Assembly: GCF_900169145.1 (NCBI RefSeq)
Contig: NZ_FXZD01000006.1
Span: forward strand, 124,001-188,000
Reading direction: 5' to 3'
Length of the DNA stretch: 64,000 bases
Source of the DNA: Brevibacterium antiquum CNRZ 918
Lineage (GTDB): Bacteria; Actinomycetota; Actinomycetes; Actinomycetales; Brevibacteriaceae
Of this stretch, positions 1-7,260 are shown piece by piece. Made by a program: the position numbers and the translations under genes. Within the stretch, counting starts at the first letter, position 1. Each line of letters starts with the position of its first letter. The notes under the pieces were generated by a model. The model was not told the origin of the DNA and searched no databases. It worked only from the letters and a program-made list of their open reading frames with translations.

Positions 1-1
1 C

Positions 2-289
2 ACGGGCAGAAAGCTCAAGGCGATGGAAGTCCCCAACAAGTCTGTGCTGTTGGCCGGTGGCCTCGGCATCATCGGGTTCTTCGTGATTCCCGTCATCGGC
101 CTGCCGATCGGCTTCATCGTCGGCCTCTACCTCGCCGAACACATGCGGCTGCACGAAGCCAAGGAAGCCTGGGACTCCAGCTGGGGATCACTCAAGGCGA
201 TCGGCCTCGGCGCCGCCATCGAGTTCCTGCTCGCCCTGCTGGCGGCGATCACCTTCGGCATCGGAACTCTCATCCACTTCCTCGGCTGA
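2..289 (+). CDS. C-terminal part of a DUF456-like membrane protein (5' end outside window)
   Basis: The frame is open from the first bases and stops at TGA 287-289, so this is the tail of a gene that begins upstream; the Met at base 23 is probably internal. Counted from that Met, two hydrophobic spans are visible, about residues 8-37 (Gly-rich) and 59-88, joined by a charged helix containing HEAKEAWDSSW. A Gly-rich span, a short amphipathic helix and a last span running to the C terminus resemble the end of small DUF456 integral membrane proteins, whose role is not established. The family call is from memory and moderate; that it is a membrane protein is clear. Confidence 0.6.
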   Translation, partial: TGRKLKAMEVPNKSVLLAGGLGIIGFFVIPVIGLPIGFIVGLYLAEHMRLHEAKEAWDSSWGSLKAIGLGAAIEFLLALLAAITFGIGTLIHFLG

Positions 290-401
290 GGGCACGCGAG
301 CGTTGAGGACACGCGAGTGCTGAGGGCCGCATCACGCGCGCAGCACAACGCACCGGCACTCGCACGTCCTCCTGTCGGCCGCTTCGCCTACAGACAGTAG
401 T

Positions 402-471
402 GCACCCCGCACCGTCCGTTCCGAAGACAACCCCTGCAGAGGGTGGTTTCGGCACTGACGGTGCGGGGTGC
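402..471 (-). terminator. Long hairpin downstream of serC
   Basis: Bases 402-416 and 457-471 form a perfect 15-bp inverted repeat. A weaker inner pairing (CCGAA with TTCGG) lies in the loop. It sits 20 bases past the serC stop and could also end transcription from the left-hand gene. There is no T-run on either side, so the mode of termination is uncertain. Confidence 0.55.
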
Positions 472-490
472 TCGAATTGCTGAGGAGGCT

Positions 491-1657
491 TCAGGCCAGG
501 GCGTCGATGACGAAGTCGATGCTTGCCAGCAGCGCTTTGACGTCGTCGGGATCGACGGAGACGAACGTTGCGATGCGCAGTTGGTTGCGGCCCAGCTTGC
601 GGTAGGGCTCAACGTCGACGATGCCGTTGTTGCGCAGCACAGACGCGACGAGGGCCGCATCGACCGAATCGTCGAAGTCGATGGTGGTCACGACCGACGA
701 GCGGTCATCAGGGTTCTCGACGAAGGGATGAGCCACCTCGGTGGCATCGGCCCAGTCGTAGACTAAACCGGAGGTCTCACGAGTGCGGGCGGTGGCCCAC
801 TCGAGGCCGCCGTTGCCGTTGATCCATTCGATCTGCTCGGCCAGGAGGACCAAGGTCGTCACGGCAGGAGTGTTGTAGGTCTGGTCCTTGCGGGAGTTCT
901 CGATCGCGGTCACAAGATCCAAGGACGCGGGGATCCAGCGTCCGGAATCCTTGATCTCCTGGGCGCGAGCAATGGCCTTCGGAGACATGATCGCCACCCA
1001 CAGGCCGCCGTCGGAGCCCATGTTCTTCTGCGGTGCGAAGTAGTAGACGTCGGTCGCGGTGATGTCGACAGGCAGACCACCGGCACCGGATGTGGCATCG
1101 ATGACGACGAGCGCGTCATCGTCGATGCCTTCGGGACGGGCGATCGTGGTGGCGACGCCGGTTGAGGTTTCGTTGTGCGGCCAGGCATAGACATCGGGTG
1201 CGCCATCAGAGTTTCCGGTCGCCTCGGCGAAGGATGCGGGGGAGGGGATGGCGGAGGTGCCGGGTTCGGCCGTGAGGATCAGGGAATCCTGCAGGTGTGG
1301 GGCCTCATCGGTGGCCTTCGCGAACTTCTGACCGAATTCACCGAAGGTTGCGTGTGCGGCCCGTTCACGCACGAGCCCGAAGGCGGCGACGTCCCAGAAG
1401 ACGGTGGATCCGCCGTTGCCTAGGACCACCTCGTAGCCGGAGGGCAGGTTGAAGAGTTCGGCCAGGCCGGTGCGGATGCGAGCGACCAGCTTCTTCACGG
1501 GTGCTTGGCGGTGGCTGGTGCCCAGCACATCGGTGGCGGCGGAGTTCAGCGCCTCGATCTGGGCTCTGCGGATGCGGGCCGGACCGGCTCCGAATCGTCC
1601 GTCGGCGGGTAGGAGTTCGTCTGGGATCGCTATCTTCGTGGCAGTCACGCTCGACAT
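491..1657 (-). CDS. serC: Phosphoserine aminotransferase (SerC)
   Basis: PLP enzyme that converts 3-phosphohydroxypyruvate plus glutamate to phosphoserine in serine synthesis. The 388-residue product has the actinobacterial SerC N terminus (LPADGRFGAGPAR, 16-28) and the TSHRQAPVKK segment near 48-57. It also has HNETSTG at 161-167, the PLP-contacting Asp in VIDATSGAGG (D187) and the probable Schiff-base Lys in APQKNMGSDGG (K211). The ATG at 1657 is chosen because family homology begins just after it; AGGTGG lies 12 bases upstream. A longer in-frame extension exists but overlaps pdxH and has no homology. It diverges from pdxH, which makes its cofactor, across about 165 bases. Confidence 0.93.
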   Translation of the reverse strand: MSSVTATKIAIPDELLPADGRFGAGPARIRRAQIEALNSAATDVLGTSHRQAPVKKLVARIRTGLAELFNLPSGYEVVLGNGGSTVFWDVAAFGLVRERAAHATFGEFGQKFAKATDEAPHLQDSLILTAEPGTSAIPSPASFAEATGNSDGAPDVYAWPHNETSTGVATTIARPEGIDDDALVVIDATSGAGGLPVDITATDVYYFAPQKNMGSDGGLWVAIMSPKAIARAQEIKDSGRWIPASLDLVTAIENSRKDQTYNTPAVTTLVLLAEQIEWINGNGGLEWATARTRETSGLVYDWADATEVAHPFVENPDDRSSVVTTIDFDDSVDAALVASVLRNNGIVDVEPYRKLGRNQLRIATFVSVDPDDVKALLASIDFVIDALA

Positions 1658-1822
1658 TCTACGGCGCACCCACCTGTACTCGATGACCGGCATCGTCATG
1701 TAGAGACATGTCAGGGTCGGATCGAGTCGTGTCCACCAGCCACGCGGATGATTCCTCGCACCAGTGATGCCTCGGCCAGTCATGCGGTGCCGCGTGTCAC
1801 CGGCTCGCCGTAGAGTGAGGGT

Positions 1823-2494
1823 ATGAGTGAGCCAGTCGACCGATTGCCGCAGACCCGGAAGTCCTACGAATCCCCGACCTTCGACCGTCCCGAGGTCTCG
1901 CCGCTCGCGCTGTTTCGACAGTGGTACGACGAAGCCGCGGCCCACGTCCGCGAACCGAACGCGATGACGGTCTCAACCCTCGACGAATGGGGTCCGTCCT
2001 CGCGGATCGTCCTGCTCAAGGGCATTGACGAGACCGGGTTCATGTTCTTCACCGACTTCGACTCCGCCAAGGGTCGTCAGCTGCGTGCCGATCCTCGAGT
2101 GGCCGTGAACTTTCCCTGGCAGGACATGGAACGTCAGATCAGGATCAGGGGCCTCGCCGAGGTGGTTGCCCCCGAGGACTCGGACGCGTACTTCGCCGTC
2201 CGCCCCCATGGATCCCAGATCGCGGCCAGCGTGTCGAAGCAGTCCCAGCCCGTCAGTGGGCGGGAGCAGATGCAGACAGAATACGACGCCGCCCGGGCAG
2301 AGTACGCGGACAAGGATGTGCCCCGACCCGAACATTGGGGCGGATTCCGGGTCCGCGTCTTCGAGATCGAGTTCTGGCAGGGACAGAAGAACCGATTCCA
2401 TGACCGATGGGAGTTCCGTCGTGCCGATGGCAGTCACGAGCCCGCGGATCTGTCGCAGGCAGCCGCGTGGAACCCGGTTCGTCTCTACCCCTGA
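1823..2494 (+). CDS. pdxH: Pyridoxamine/pyridoxine 5'-phosphate oxidase (PdxH)
   Basis: FMN-dependent oxidase that turns pyridoxine or pyridoxamine 5'-phosphate into PLP. The 223-residue length is typical. Family landmarks appear in order: MTVSTLDEWGPSSRIVLLKG (FMN-binding strand region), FFTDFDSAKGRQL, the FPWQDMERQIRIRG segment (substrate/FMN contact), and the C-terminal WQGQKNRFHDRWEF followed by WNPVRLYP, the usual conserved end. The ATG at 1823 follows GAGTGAGGGT. The gene is divergent from serC, a PLP-dependent enzyme, so the pair links cofactor supply to serine synthesis. Confidence 0.95.
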   Translation: MSEPVDRLPQTRKSYESPTFDRPEVSPLALFRQWYDEAAAHVREPNAMTVSTLDEWGPSSRIVLLKGIDETGFMFFTDFDSAKGRQLRADPRVAVNFPWQDMERQIRIRGLAEVVAPEDSDAYFAVRPHGSQIAASVSKQSQPVSGREQMQTEYDAARAEYADKDVPRPEHWGGFRVRVFEIEFWQGQKNRFHDRWEFRRADGSHEPADLSQAAAWNPVRLYP

Positions 2495-2811
2495 ATGCGG
2501 GCTCGTCCGAGTTCAGGACGCGGCGAAATATTCGTCTCACTTCAAGCGTTACGCGGGGCAGGCAGGGTCATGGTCAATGCACCGACTGCGGGAGTCGGGG
2601 TACATGAGCCGATGCTCAGGGCGAAATGGGTTGATCTGTGGCGCCCACGAACCCGGATGTGGCGCGTGGGAACTCTTCACGGCGCCCAGGGGGTAGACGT
2701 CAGCGCTGGTTGAACGCACGTGATTGGCTGTACGCGGGATAGGATTGATGCTGAGAACGCCTGAAACGGTCGAATGGGCCTGAAGACGAAGAGTGGAGTG
2801 GCTGGTCTGAA
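2495..2811 (+). other. Intergenic region pdxH-dtxR
   Basis: No convincing coding frame across 317 bases. A TAGGAT at 2740-2745 could be the -10 element of the dtxR promoter, about 67 bases before the start; no good -35 is seen at the right distance. No iron-box palindrome of the TTAGGTTAGGCTAACCTAA type is visible, so autoregulation by iron is not supported here. Confidence 0.5.
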
Positions 2812-3498
2812 GTGAACGACCTCATTGATACAACTGAGATGTACCTCAAGTCGATCATCGAGCTTGAGGAGCAGTCGATCGTGCCGTTGCGCGCTCGGAT
2901 CGCTGAACGTTTGGATCACTCCGGTCCCACCGTTTCACAGACCGTGGCGCGGATGGAGCGTGACGGACTGCTGCACGTGAGCAACGACCGTCATCTGGAG
3001 CTGACAGCCGAGGGGCGTCGGATCGCCACCGAAGTGATGCGCAAGCACCGGCTGGCCGAACGACTCCTCGCCGATGTCGTCGGACTGGAGTGGGAACTCG
3101 TCCACGACGAAGCCTGCCGGTGGGAACACGTGATGAGCGAGCAGGTCGAACGCAAACTCGTCGCGCTGCTTCCCGAGACTGCTTCGGGCCCGTACGGCAA
3201 CCCGATCCCTGGCCTTGACGTGATCGGTGGAAAACTGACGCCAGGCACCGAAGTCGTCGATCTGGCGACCGCTGTGGCTCGCGACGGGGCGAAGGAGCTG
3301 CGGATCGCGTGGTTGGCAGAACCTCTGCAGGTCGACATCCATCTGCTGCAGCAGTTCCAGGTCGCCGGTGTCCTACCCGAGAGCGATGTCGAGATCTCAC
3401 GCAACGGTGAGTACATCACGGTCCAGGTCCCCGGTGCGCAGGACGTGCTCGATCTGCCGCTGGACACAGCCTCGCACGTATTCGCCTACAAGAAGTAA
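2812..3498 (+). CDS. dtxR: DtxR/IdeR-family metal-dependent transcriptional repressor
   Basis: Fe(II)-activated repressor of iron uptake and storage genes. The 228-residue product follows DtxR almost residue for residue. There is an N-terminal winged helix with the recognition helix SGPTVSQTVARMERDGLL (38-54), then the dimerisation domain, then a C-terminal SH3-like domain of about 80 residues. Both metal sites keep DtxR numbering: primary site M10, C102, E105 and H106; ancillary site H79, E83 and H98. The start is GTG 2812, supported by the conserved NDLIDTTEMY beginning. A strong hairpin follows at 3617. All ligands are present, so an active iron sensor is expected rather than a manganese-type MntR. 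Confidence 0.95.
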   Translation: MNDLIDTTEMYLKSIIELEEQSIVPLRARIAERLDHSGPTVSQTVARMERDGLLHVSNDRHLELTAEGRRIATEVMRKHRLAERLLADVVGLEWELVHDEACRWEHVMSEQVERKLVALLPETASGPYGNPIPGLDVIGGKLTPGTEVVDLATAVARDGAKELRIAWLAEPLQVDIHLLQQFQVAGVLPESDVEISRNGEYITVQVPGAQDVLDLPLDTASHVFAYKK

Positions 3499-3616
3499 GC
3501 CTCGTCAAGAGGTGCGCCTCGTCGAGAAGTACGCCTCGTCGGCAGAATCGCTGGCAAGACAGTTCGGTCACGACCGATGGTCTCGACCAGCATCGATTTG
3601 TTACAAATTGGCATTG
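3499..3616 (+). repeat. Short degenerate repeats after dtxR
   Basis: GCCTCGTC occurs three times between 3500 and 3542 with 17-18 base spacing, each followed by a purine-rich segment. No gene is seen between the dtxR stop and the hairpin at 3617. Confidence 0.5.
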
Positions 3617-3658
3617 AACACGGTCCAGGGAGTGGTAGATCACCCCCTGGACCGTGTT
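3617..3658 (+). terminator. Strong hairpin downstream of dtxR
   Basis: Perfect 14-bp stem: 3617-3630 (AACACGGTCCAGGG) with 3645-3658, loop of 14 bases that itself can pair GTG with CAC. Followed by a short TTGTAT. It separates dtxR from the promoter region of the cell-wall hydrolase. Confidence 0.7.
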
Positions 3659-3750
3659 GTATAACGAGCAAATGTTACGAATATTTCGATCTATATAGGG
3701 TCCCTGACCTGCATGTTTATGGGAAACCTCCGGGATGGTCCCCACGGTTC

Positions 3751-3815
3751 GTGACAGAAACGTGACAATCGGTCACTGATTGGTTACAGTTGTGGAGGTC
3801 GTTCACGAAAGTGAC
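3751..3815 (+). promoter_or_regulatory. Array of GTNAC motifs upstream of NlpC/P60 gene (MtrA-like sites)
   Basis: GTGAC 3751-3755, GTGAC 3762-3766, GTCAC 3772-3776, GTTAC 3783-3787 and GTGAC 3811-3815. The first four are spaced 11, 10 and 11 bases, so they lie on one helix face. Paired GTNAC half-sites about one turn apart resemble the binding motif reported for the actinobacterial response regulator MtrA, which controls cell-wall hydrolases. The array lies about 100-160 bases before the start. Binding is inferred, not shown. Confidence 0.5.
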
Positions 3816-3912
3816 GACTTTGCACCGAGAGCCGCACGCCACGCTCGATGTGAAATCTTCAAGGACCGGAAGTGGCGGTTGGGATTCTTCCAATAGGTGA
3901 CGAGAGGAAAAT

Positions 3913-4764
3913 GTGGCAACTAAGCAGCATGGCCGCCGCGCCGCTGAAGCCAAGGTCAAGACCCCATTGACCGAACTGACCGAAATCCTGAATGCCAACT
4001 CCGCCGTCTTCGGACGCCGTGCAGCCGTTGTTGCTGCCAGCGGTGGTCTGCTCACCGCAGCCGTTCTTCCGGCAGCAGGACAGGGAGCCGACGACAACGT
4101 CGCAGTCTCCGCCGAGTCAGAGGCTCAGACACAGGTTGAGTTCGAGAACCAGACGGCGACCGTCACTGCTGGCGACGAATCCAAGGACAAGGACAAGAAG
4201 CAGGACGCCTCCTTCAACGCCGACGTTCAGACCGTCACCGCCAAAGCTGCTCCGAAGCCTGCACCCAAGCCAGAACCCGTCGAGACCGCCGAAGACACTT
4301 CAGGCGACTCCGCCGGTTCCTCCGATTCCGCAACCGCCGGTTCCTCAGATTCCGGCGACAAGGACAAGTCAGACAAGAGCGAGAGCAAAGACTCCGGGTC
4401 TGACAATGCCGGTTCGATCGACGGCTCCAAGGCTCAGCAGGTCATCGGCTGGGCTGCCAAGGGCGTCGGCACCCCATACGTCTACGGTGGAACCTCGCAG
4501 GGCGGCTGGGACTGCTCCGGTTACACCTCCTGGGTCTACAGCAAGGTCGGCGTCAACCTGCCTCGCAGCTCGGGAGCACAGAAAGCCTCCGGCACGGTCG
4601 TCTCCCAGTCGGAAGCCAAGCCCGGTGACCTCATCTGGCACCCCGGCCACGTCGGCATCTACGCCGGTGGCGGACAGATGTACGATGCCGGCTCCCCAGG
4701 TTCAGGCACCTCGAAGCGCAGCTACAGCTGGATGGGCAACGTCACCTTCATCCGCGTTCTCTGA
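3913..4764 (+). CDS. Secreted NlpC/P60 peptidoglycan endopeptidase
   Basis: Cell-wall cysteine peptidase, expected to cut peptide stems of peptidoglycan. It has 283 residues. An N-terminal charged region with FGRR is followed by a hydrophobic Ala-rich span (37-57) that acts as a signal peptide. Next come an acidic then Lys/Pro-rich linker and a Ser/Asp/Lys-rich low-complexity stretch (about 125-170). The C-terminal NlpC/P60 domain (about 172-283) carries the catalytic Cys in WDCSGY (C201) and His in PGHVGIY (H246). The start is GTG 3913 after GAGAGGAAA; an ATG two bases earlier is out of frame and soon stops. A clear terminator follows. Upstream GTNAC motifs suggest MtrA-type control. Confidence 0.92.
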   Translation: MATKQHGRRAAEAKVKTPLTELTEILNANSAVFGRRAAVVAASGGLLTAAVLPAAGQGADDNVAVSAESEAQTQVEFENQTATVTAGDESKDKDKKQDASFNADVQTVTAKAAPKPAPKPEPVETAEDTSGDSAGSSDSATAGSSDSGDKDKSDKSESKDSGSDNAGSIDGSKAQQVIGWAAKGVGTPYVYGGTSQGGWDCSGYTSWVYSKVGVNLPRSSGAQKASGTVVSQSEAKPGDLIWHPGHVGIYAGGGQMYDAGSPGSGTSKRSYSWMGNVTFIRVL

Positions 4765-4778
4765 TCCAGTTCACACGG

Positions 4779-4827
4779 AAACTCCCCGCCTGGCTCGACG
4801 GTCCTCGAGTCAGACGGGGAGTTTTTG
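4779..4827 (+). terminator. Rho-independent terminator of NlpC/P60 gene
   Basis: A 10-bp stem AAACTCCCCG (4779-4788) pairs with CGGGGAGTTT (4815-4824), followed by a T-run at 4822-4826. Confidence 0.88.
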
Positions 4828-5147
4828 TGTATCCGATTGCCTTAGGCGCACTCCTCCTGTTTGAAATGCCCACCACAGCAGATCGGGCTGGTGACTCGGT
4901 ACTGCTTGGCTCGCAATCCCGCTGCGGGTGGGCAGGAAGCGATGCTGACCTCGCCGCACGGTGAACGGCAATGAAAGAATCCGTGACGCGAGCGATATGA
5001 ATTCGGTCACAGGCGAGAGTCGGCGTTACTCTTATTAGGATTGAGTTGGCGTAAGTGATGGGAAATCAGATGGGCCGCAGTCGGATAGTGCGAATAGCCG
5101 CTCCAGCTTCTGGCGCGGAGCACATATCTGTGTCTGTCCCTACTTTC
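4828..5147 (+). other. Intergenic region, possible small RNA
   Basis: About 320 bases with no supported protein frame. It ends in a clean intrinsic terminator (5148-5177) that no recognised gene uses, so a short non-coding transcript starting somewhere around 5,000-5,060 is possible. A TAGGAT at 5036-5041 could be a -10 element. I see no known RNA family; the six-C loops of actinobacterial 6C RNA are absent. Confidence 0.3.
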
Positions 5148-5178
5148 AAGGCGTTGTGCTGCGGCACGGCGCCTTTTG
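5148..5178 (+). terminator. Orphan Rho-independent terminator
   Basis: A 12-bp stem, 5148-5159 with 5164-5175 (two G-U pairs), tetraloop TGCG, and a TTTT tail overlapping the stem end (5174-5177). It lies 60 bases before the next gene and over 300 bases after the previous terminator. Confidence 0.7.
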
Positions 5179-5239
5179 CGTTTCCTAGGCCCGTGTCGAA
5201 CGGACGGGGTCACACTCACACGAAGATGAGGGGCGGGAT

Positions 5240-5740
5240 ATGAAGACTCTCGTGCTGAATGCCGGGTACGAACCACTGTCGATCGTTCCGTTCACCAGGG
5301 CCGTCGTCCTGGTGCTCACGGGAAAGGCGACCGTCCTGGCCGCCGAGGATATTCCGGTGAGATCCGAACACCTGAACCTCGACCAACCATCGGTCATTCT
5401 GCTCACACGCTATGTGCGGCCGCCACATGACCGCAGGGTCTCCCTCTCCCGGCGCGGCGTGCTGCGCCGGGACAACCATCGGTGTGCCTATTGTGCGAAA
5501 CCTGCGACGACGGTCGATCATGTCATTCCGCGCTCGCGCGGGGGACTCAACAGTTGGGAGAACCTCGTCGCCTGCTGCCGTGAGTGCAACAACCGCAAGG
5601 GCAACAGGACCCTGGCCGAGATCGGGTGGACGCTCAGTGTTCAACCTCAGGAGCCGCGGACCGGTCAATTCTGGATGCGCGGGATCGACAAACCGGTCGA
5701 GCAGTGGCGTCCGTTTCTGGAGCTGTCCAGAGCAGCCTGA
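5240..5740 (+). CDS. HNH endonuclease family protein
   Basis: Small HNH nuclease-fold protein common in actinobacteria; its physiological substrate is unknown. Of 166 residues, the first about 75 form a conserved N-terminal extension (LVLNAGYEPLSIVP). The HNH module follows, with zinc-type pairs C82/C85 and C113/C116. The catalytic DH is at D93/H94 (TVDHVIPRSRGG), N108 lies in WENLV, and the CNNRKGN end lies at 116-122. All key residues are present. AGGGGCGG lies just before the ATG at 5240. It stands alone between an orphan terminator and the stress protein gene. Confidence 0.88.
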   Translation: MKTLVLNAGYEPLSIVPFTRAVVLVLTGKATVLAAEDIPVRSEHLNLDQPSVILLTRYVRPPHDRRVSLSRRGVLRRDNHRCAYCAKPATTVDHVIPRSRGGLNSWENLVACCRECNNRKGNRTLAEIGWTLSVQPQEPRTGQFWMRGIDKPVEQWRPFLELSRAA

Positions 5741-5882
5741 AACGGACACCGCTCCTACTCCCTGTCGTGGTGTCCAGACTGTGGCCCACTTCGGATAACG
5801 ATGTGACATAGGCTCAGGCCGGCGATCGATTCTGACTTAGGGTGGACACGAGAGAATTTCGCTTCAAGATGAGGAGCTTGCG

Positions 5883-6947
5883 ATGAGTGAGCAGGACCGA
5901 ACCCGGAACGCCGATACATCACCCGCAGGGGAACCCGACGCCGTTATCGTAGGCATCGACGGTTCACCGCCCAGTCGCAATGCACTGGCGTGGGCAGTCC
6001 AGGAAGCCAGATCTCTGGGCAAGTCGATCCGTCTGGTCGGCGCCTACACGATCCCCAGCGTGGCTGCGGCCGCGATCGACGTCTCCTACGTTCCGATCGA
6101 TGACACGTCGATCCGTGCGGCAGTAACGAATACACTCAAGGAAGCCGCGGCCGAGGTCAAGGCTGCTGGTGTGCCAGTCGAAGCCGTCATCGAAATCGGT
6201 GACGCAGCCGGTGTCCTCATCGACGAATCGAAGTCGGGAAGCCTGGCCGTTGTCGGCTCCCGCGGTCGAGGCGGATTCGCCGGGCGCCTGCTCGGTACCG
6301 TTTCCAGCGCCCTGCCAGCCCACTCCGCCTGCCCGACCGTCGTCGTTCCGGCCTCGTGGCAGTCCGACGTGGAGAAGACCGCGCACCCCACCTCCTCACG
6401 GCCCATTCGCCAGGACGGCATCGTCGTCGACGAGCCCGATCCGAATGTTGAGGCCATCGAGGGATTGCGCTTCGACGGCAAAGTTGTCGTCGGCGTCGAC
6501 TCCCTCGGTGCCGAGTCCCCGGCACTGTGGAAGGCCGCTCGGCTGGCCGTGCGCCGGGGATCACCGCTGCACATCGTTGCCGTCATCACCACGACCGTCA
6601 TCGGGCCGGAATGGCTGCCGAGCACCGCGGACCTCGAACGGCTGGTCAATGAGGGCGCCGATAAACTCGTCGTGGCCAAACAGCACCTGCAGGCCGAGTA
6701 CCCGAACCTCGATGTCACCTGGACCCTGTTCGACGGCCAGCCTGCCGAGGTGCTCGTTCGTGCCTCTGACACCGCCGAGGTGCTGGTCATCGGCTCTCGC
6801 GGTCGTGGAGGCTTCGCCGGACTGCTCCTTGGTTCGACCTCGCAGTCAGTGCTGCCGTACTCGCAGTGCCCGACCATGGTCGTGCGTGTCGCCCGCGACC
6901 ACAACAAGCGTCGACACGAGGGAGAGGCTCCTGAGCCGGGGCTGTGA
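5883..6947 (+). CDS. Universal stress protein with two UspA domains
   Basis: Cytoplasmic nucleotide-binding stress protein. It has 354 residues as a tandem of two UspA domains, about 18-160 and 200-340, each beginning with the VVGVD/VIVGID strand. Both keep the ATP-binding signature G-x2-G-x9-G-S/T, as GSRGRGGFAGRLLGTVSS and GSRGRGGFAGLLLGSTSQ. ATP binding is therefore likely. The ATG at 5883 follows GAGGAGCTTGCG. It appears monocistronic with a hairpin at 6990-7031. Double-domain Usps of this kind are typical of actinobacteria and are often induced in low oxygen or stationary phase; no regulator site was recognised here. Confidence 0.92.
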   Translation: MSEQDRTRNADTSPAGEPDAVIVGIDGSPPSRNALAWAVQEARSLGKSIRLVGAYTIPSVAAAAIDVSYVPIDDTSIRAAVTNTLKEAAAEVKAAGVPVEAVIEIGDAAGVLIDESKSGSLAVVGSRGRGGFAGRLLGTVSSALPAHSACPTVVVPASWQSDVEKTAHPTSSRPIRQDGIVVDEPDPNVEAIEGLRFDGKVVVGVDSLGAESPALWKAARLAVRRGSPLHIVAVITTTVIGPEWLPSTADLERLVNEGADKLVVAKQHLQAEYPNLDVTWTLFDGQPAEVLVRASDTAEVLVIGSRGRGGFAGLLLGSTSQSVLPYSQCPTMVVRVARDHNKRRHEGEAPEPGL

Positions 6948-6989
6948 AGGCCGTGGCGAAGGAACTGTGATCATTCGATGATTCCAACT

Positions 6990-7031
6990 GGATCCCGCCT
7001 GCACGGCCACGAGCCGATGCAGGCGGGATCC
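6990..7031. terminator. Bidirectional hairpin between usp and tRNA-Arg
   Basis: Perfect 14-bp stem GGATCCCGCCTGCA (6990-7003) with 7018-7031 and a 14-base loop. It lies between convergent transcripts (usp on +, tRNA on -). No marked T-run. Confidence 0.65.
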
Positions 7032-7080
7032 GGCATCGCATAGGTGAGCACGAGATCAAACTGACGTGTGACTGCTTCTG

Positions 7081-7153
7081 CGCCCCCGGGCAGATTCGAA
7101 CTGCCGGCACCCGCTTTAGGAGAGCGGTGCTCTATCCCCTGAGCTACGGGGGC
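7081..7153 (-). tRNA. tRNA-Arg (anticodon CCU)
   Basis: Reading the minus strand, the acceptor stem GCCCCCG (7153-7147) pairs with CGGGGGC (7088-7082), with discriminator G at 7081. The D arm has GCTC/GAGC, the anticodon stem CCGCT/AGCGG holds loop CTCCTAA giving anticodon CCU, and the T arm has GGCAG-TTCGAAT-CTGCC. CCA is not encoded. It reads AGG, a rare arginine codon at this GC content. Confidence 0.97.
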
Positions 7154-7260
7154 GATGTGGTCTTCTTCAACCACGACCACCCAGTGTAGCGTAGAAGAAA
7201 CCTGGATGTTTCACGGTGTGCCAGCAACTATTCAGTGAAATTTCTCGTTAGGGTCGAATT

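Noticed and set aside
2701..2811. Iron box controlling dtxR
   Set aside because: No palindrome close to the DtxR consensus is seen in the promoter region.
3661..3912. Possible c-di-AMP (ydaO-type) riboswitch before the NlpC/P60 gene
   Set aside because: The context is classic, but the conserved GAATCC-type and purine-rich core segments of that RNA are not present; the GTNAC array explains the region better.
7081..7260. tRNA-Arg as an integration site with attachment repeats
   Set aside because: No integrase, no duplicated tRNA 3' end and no mobile genes nearby.
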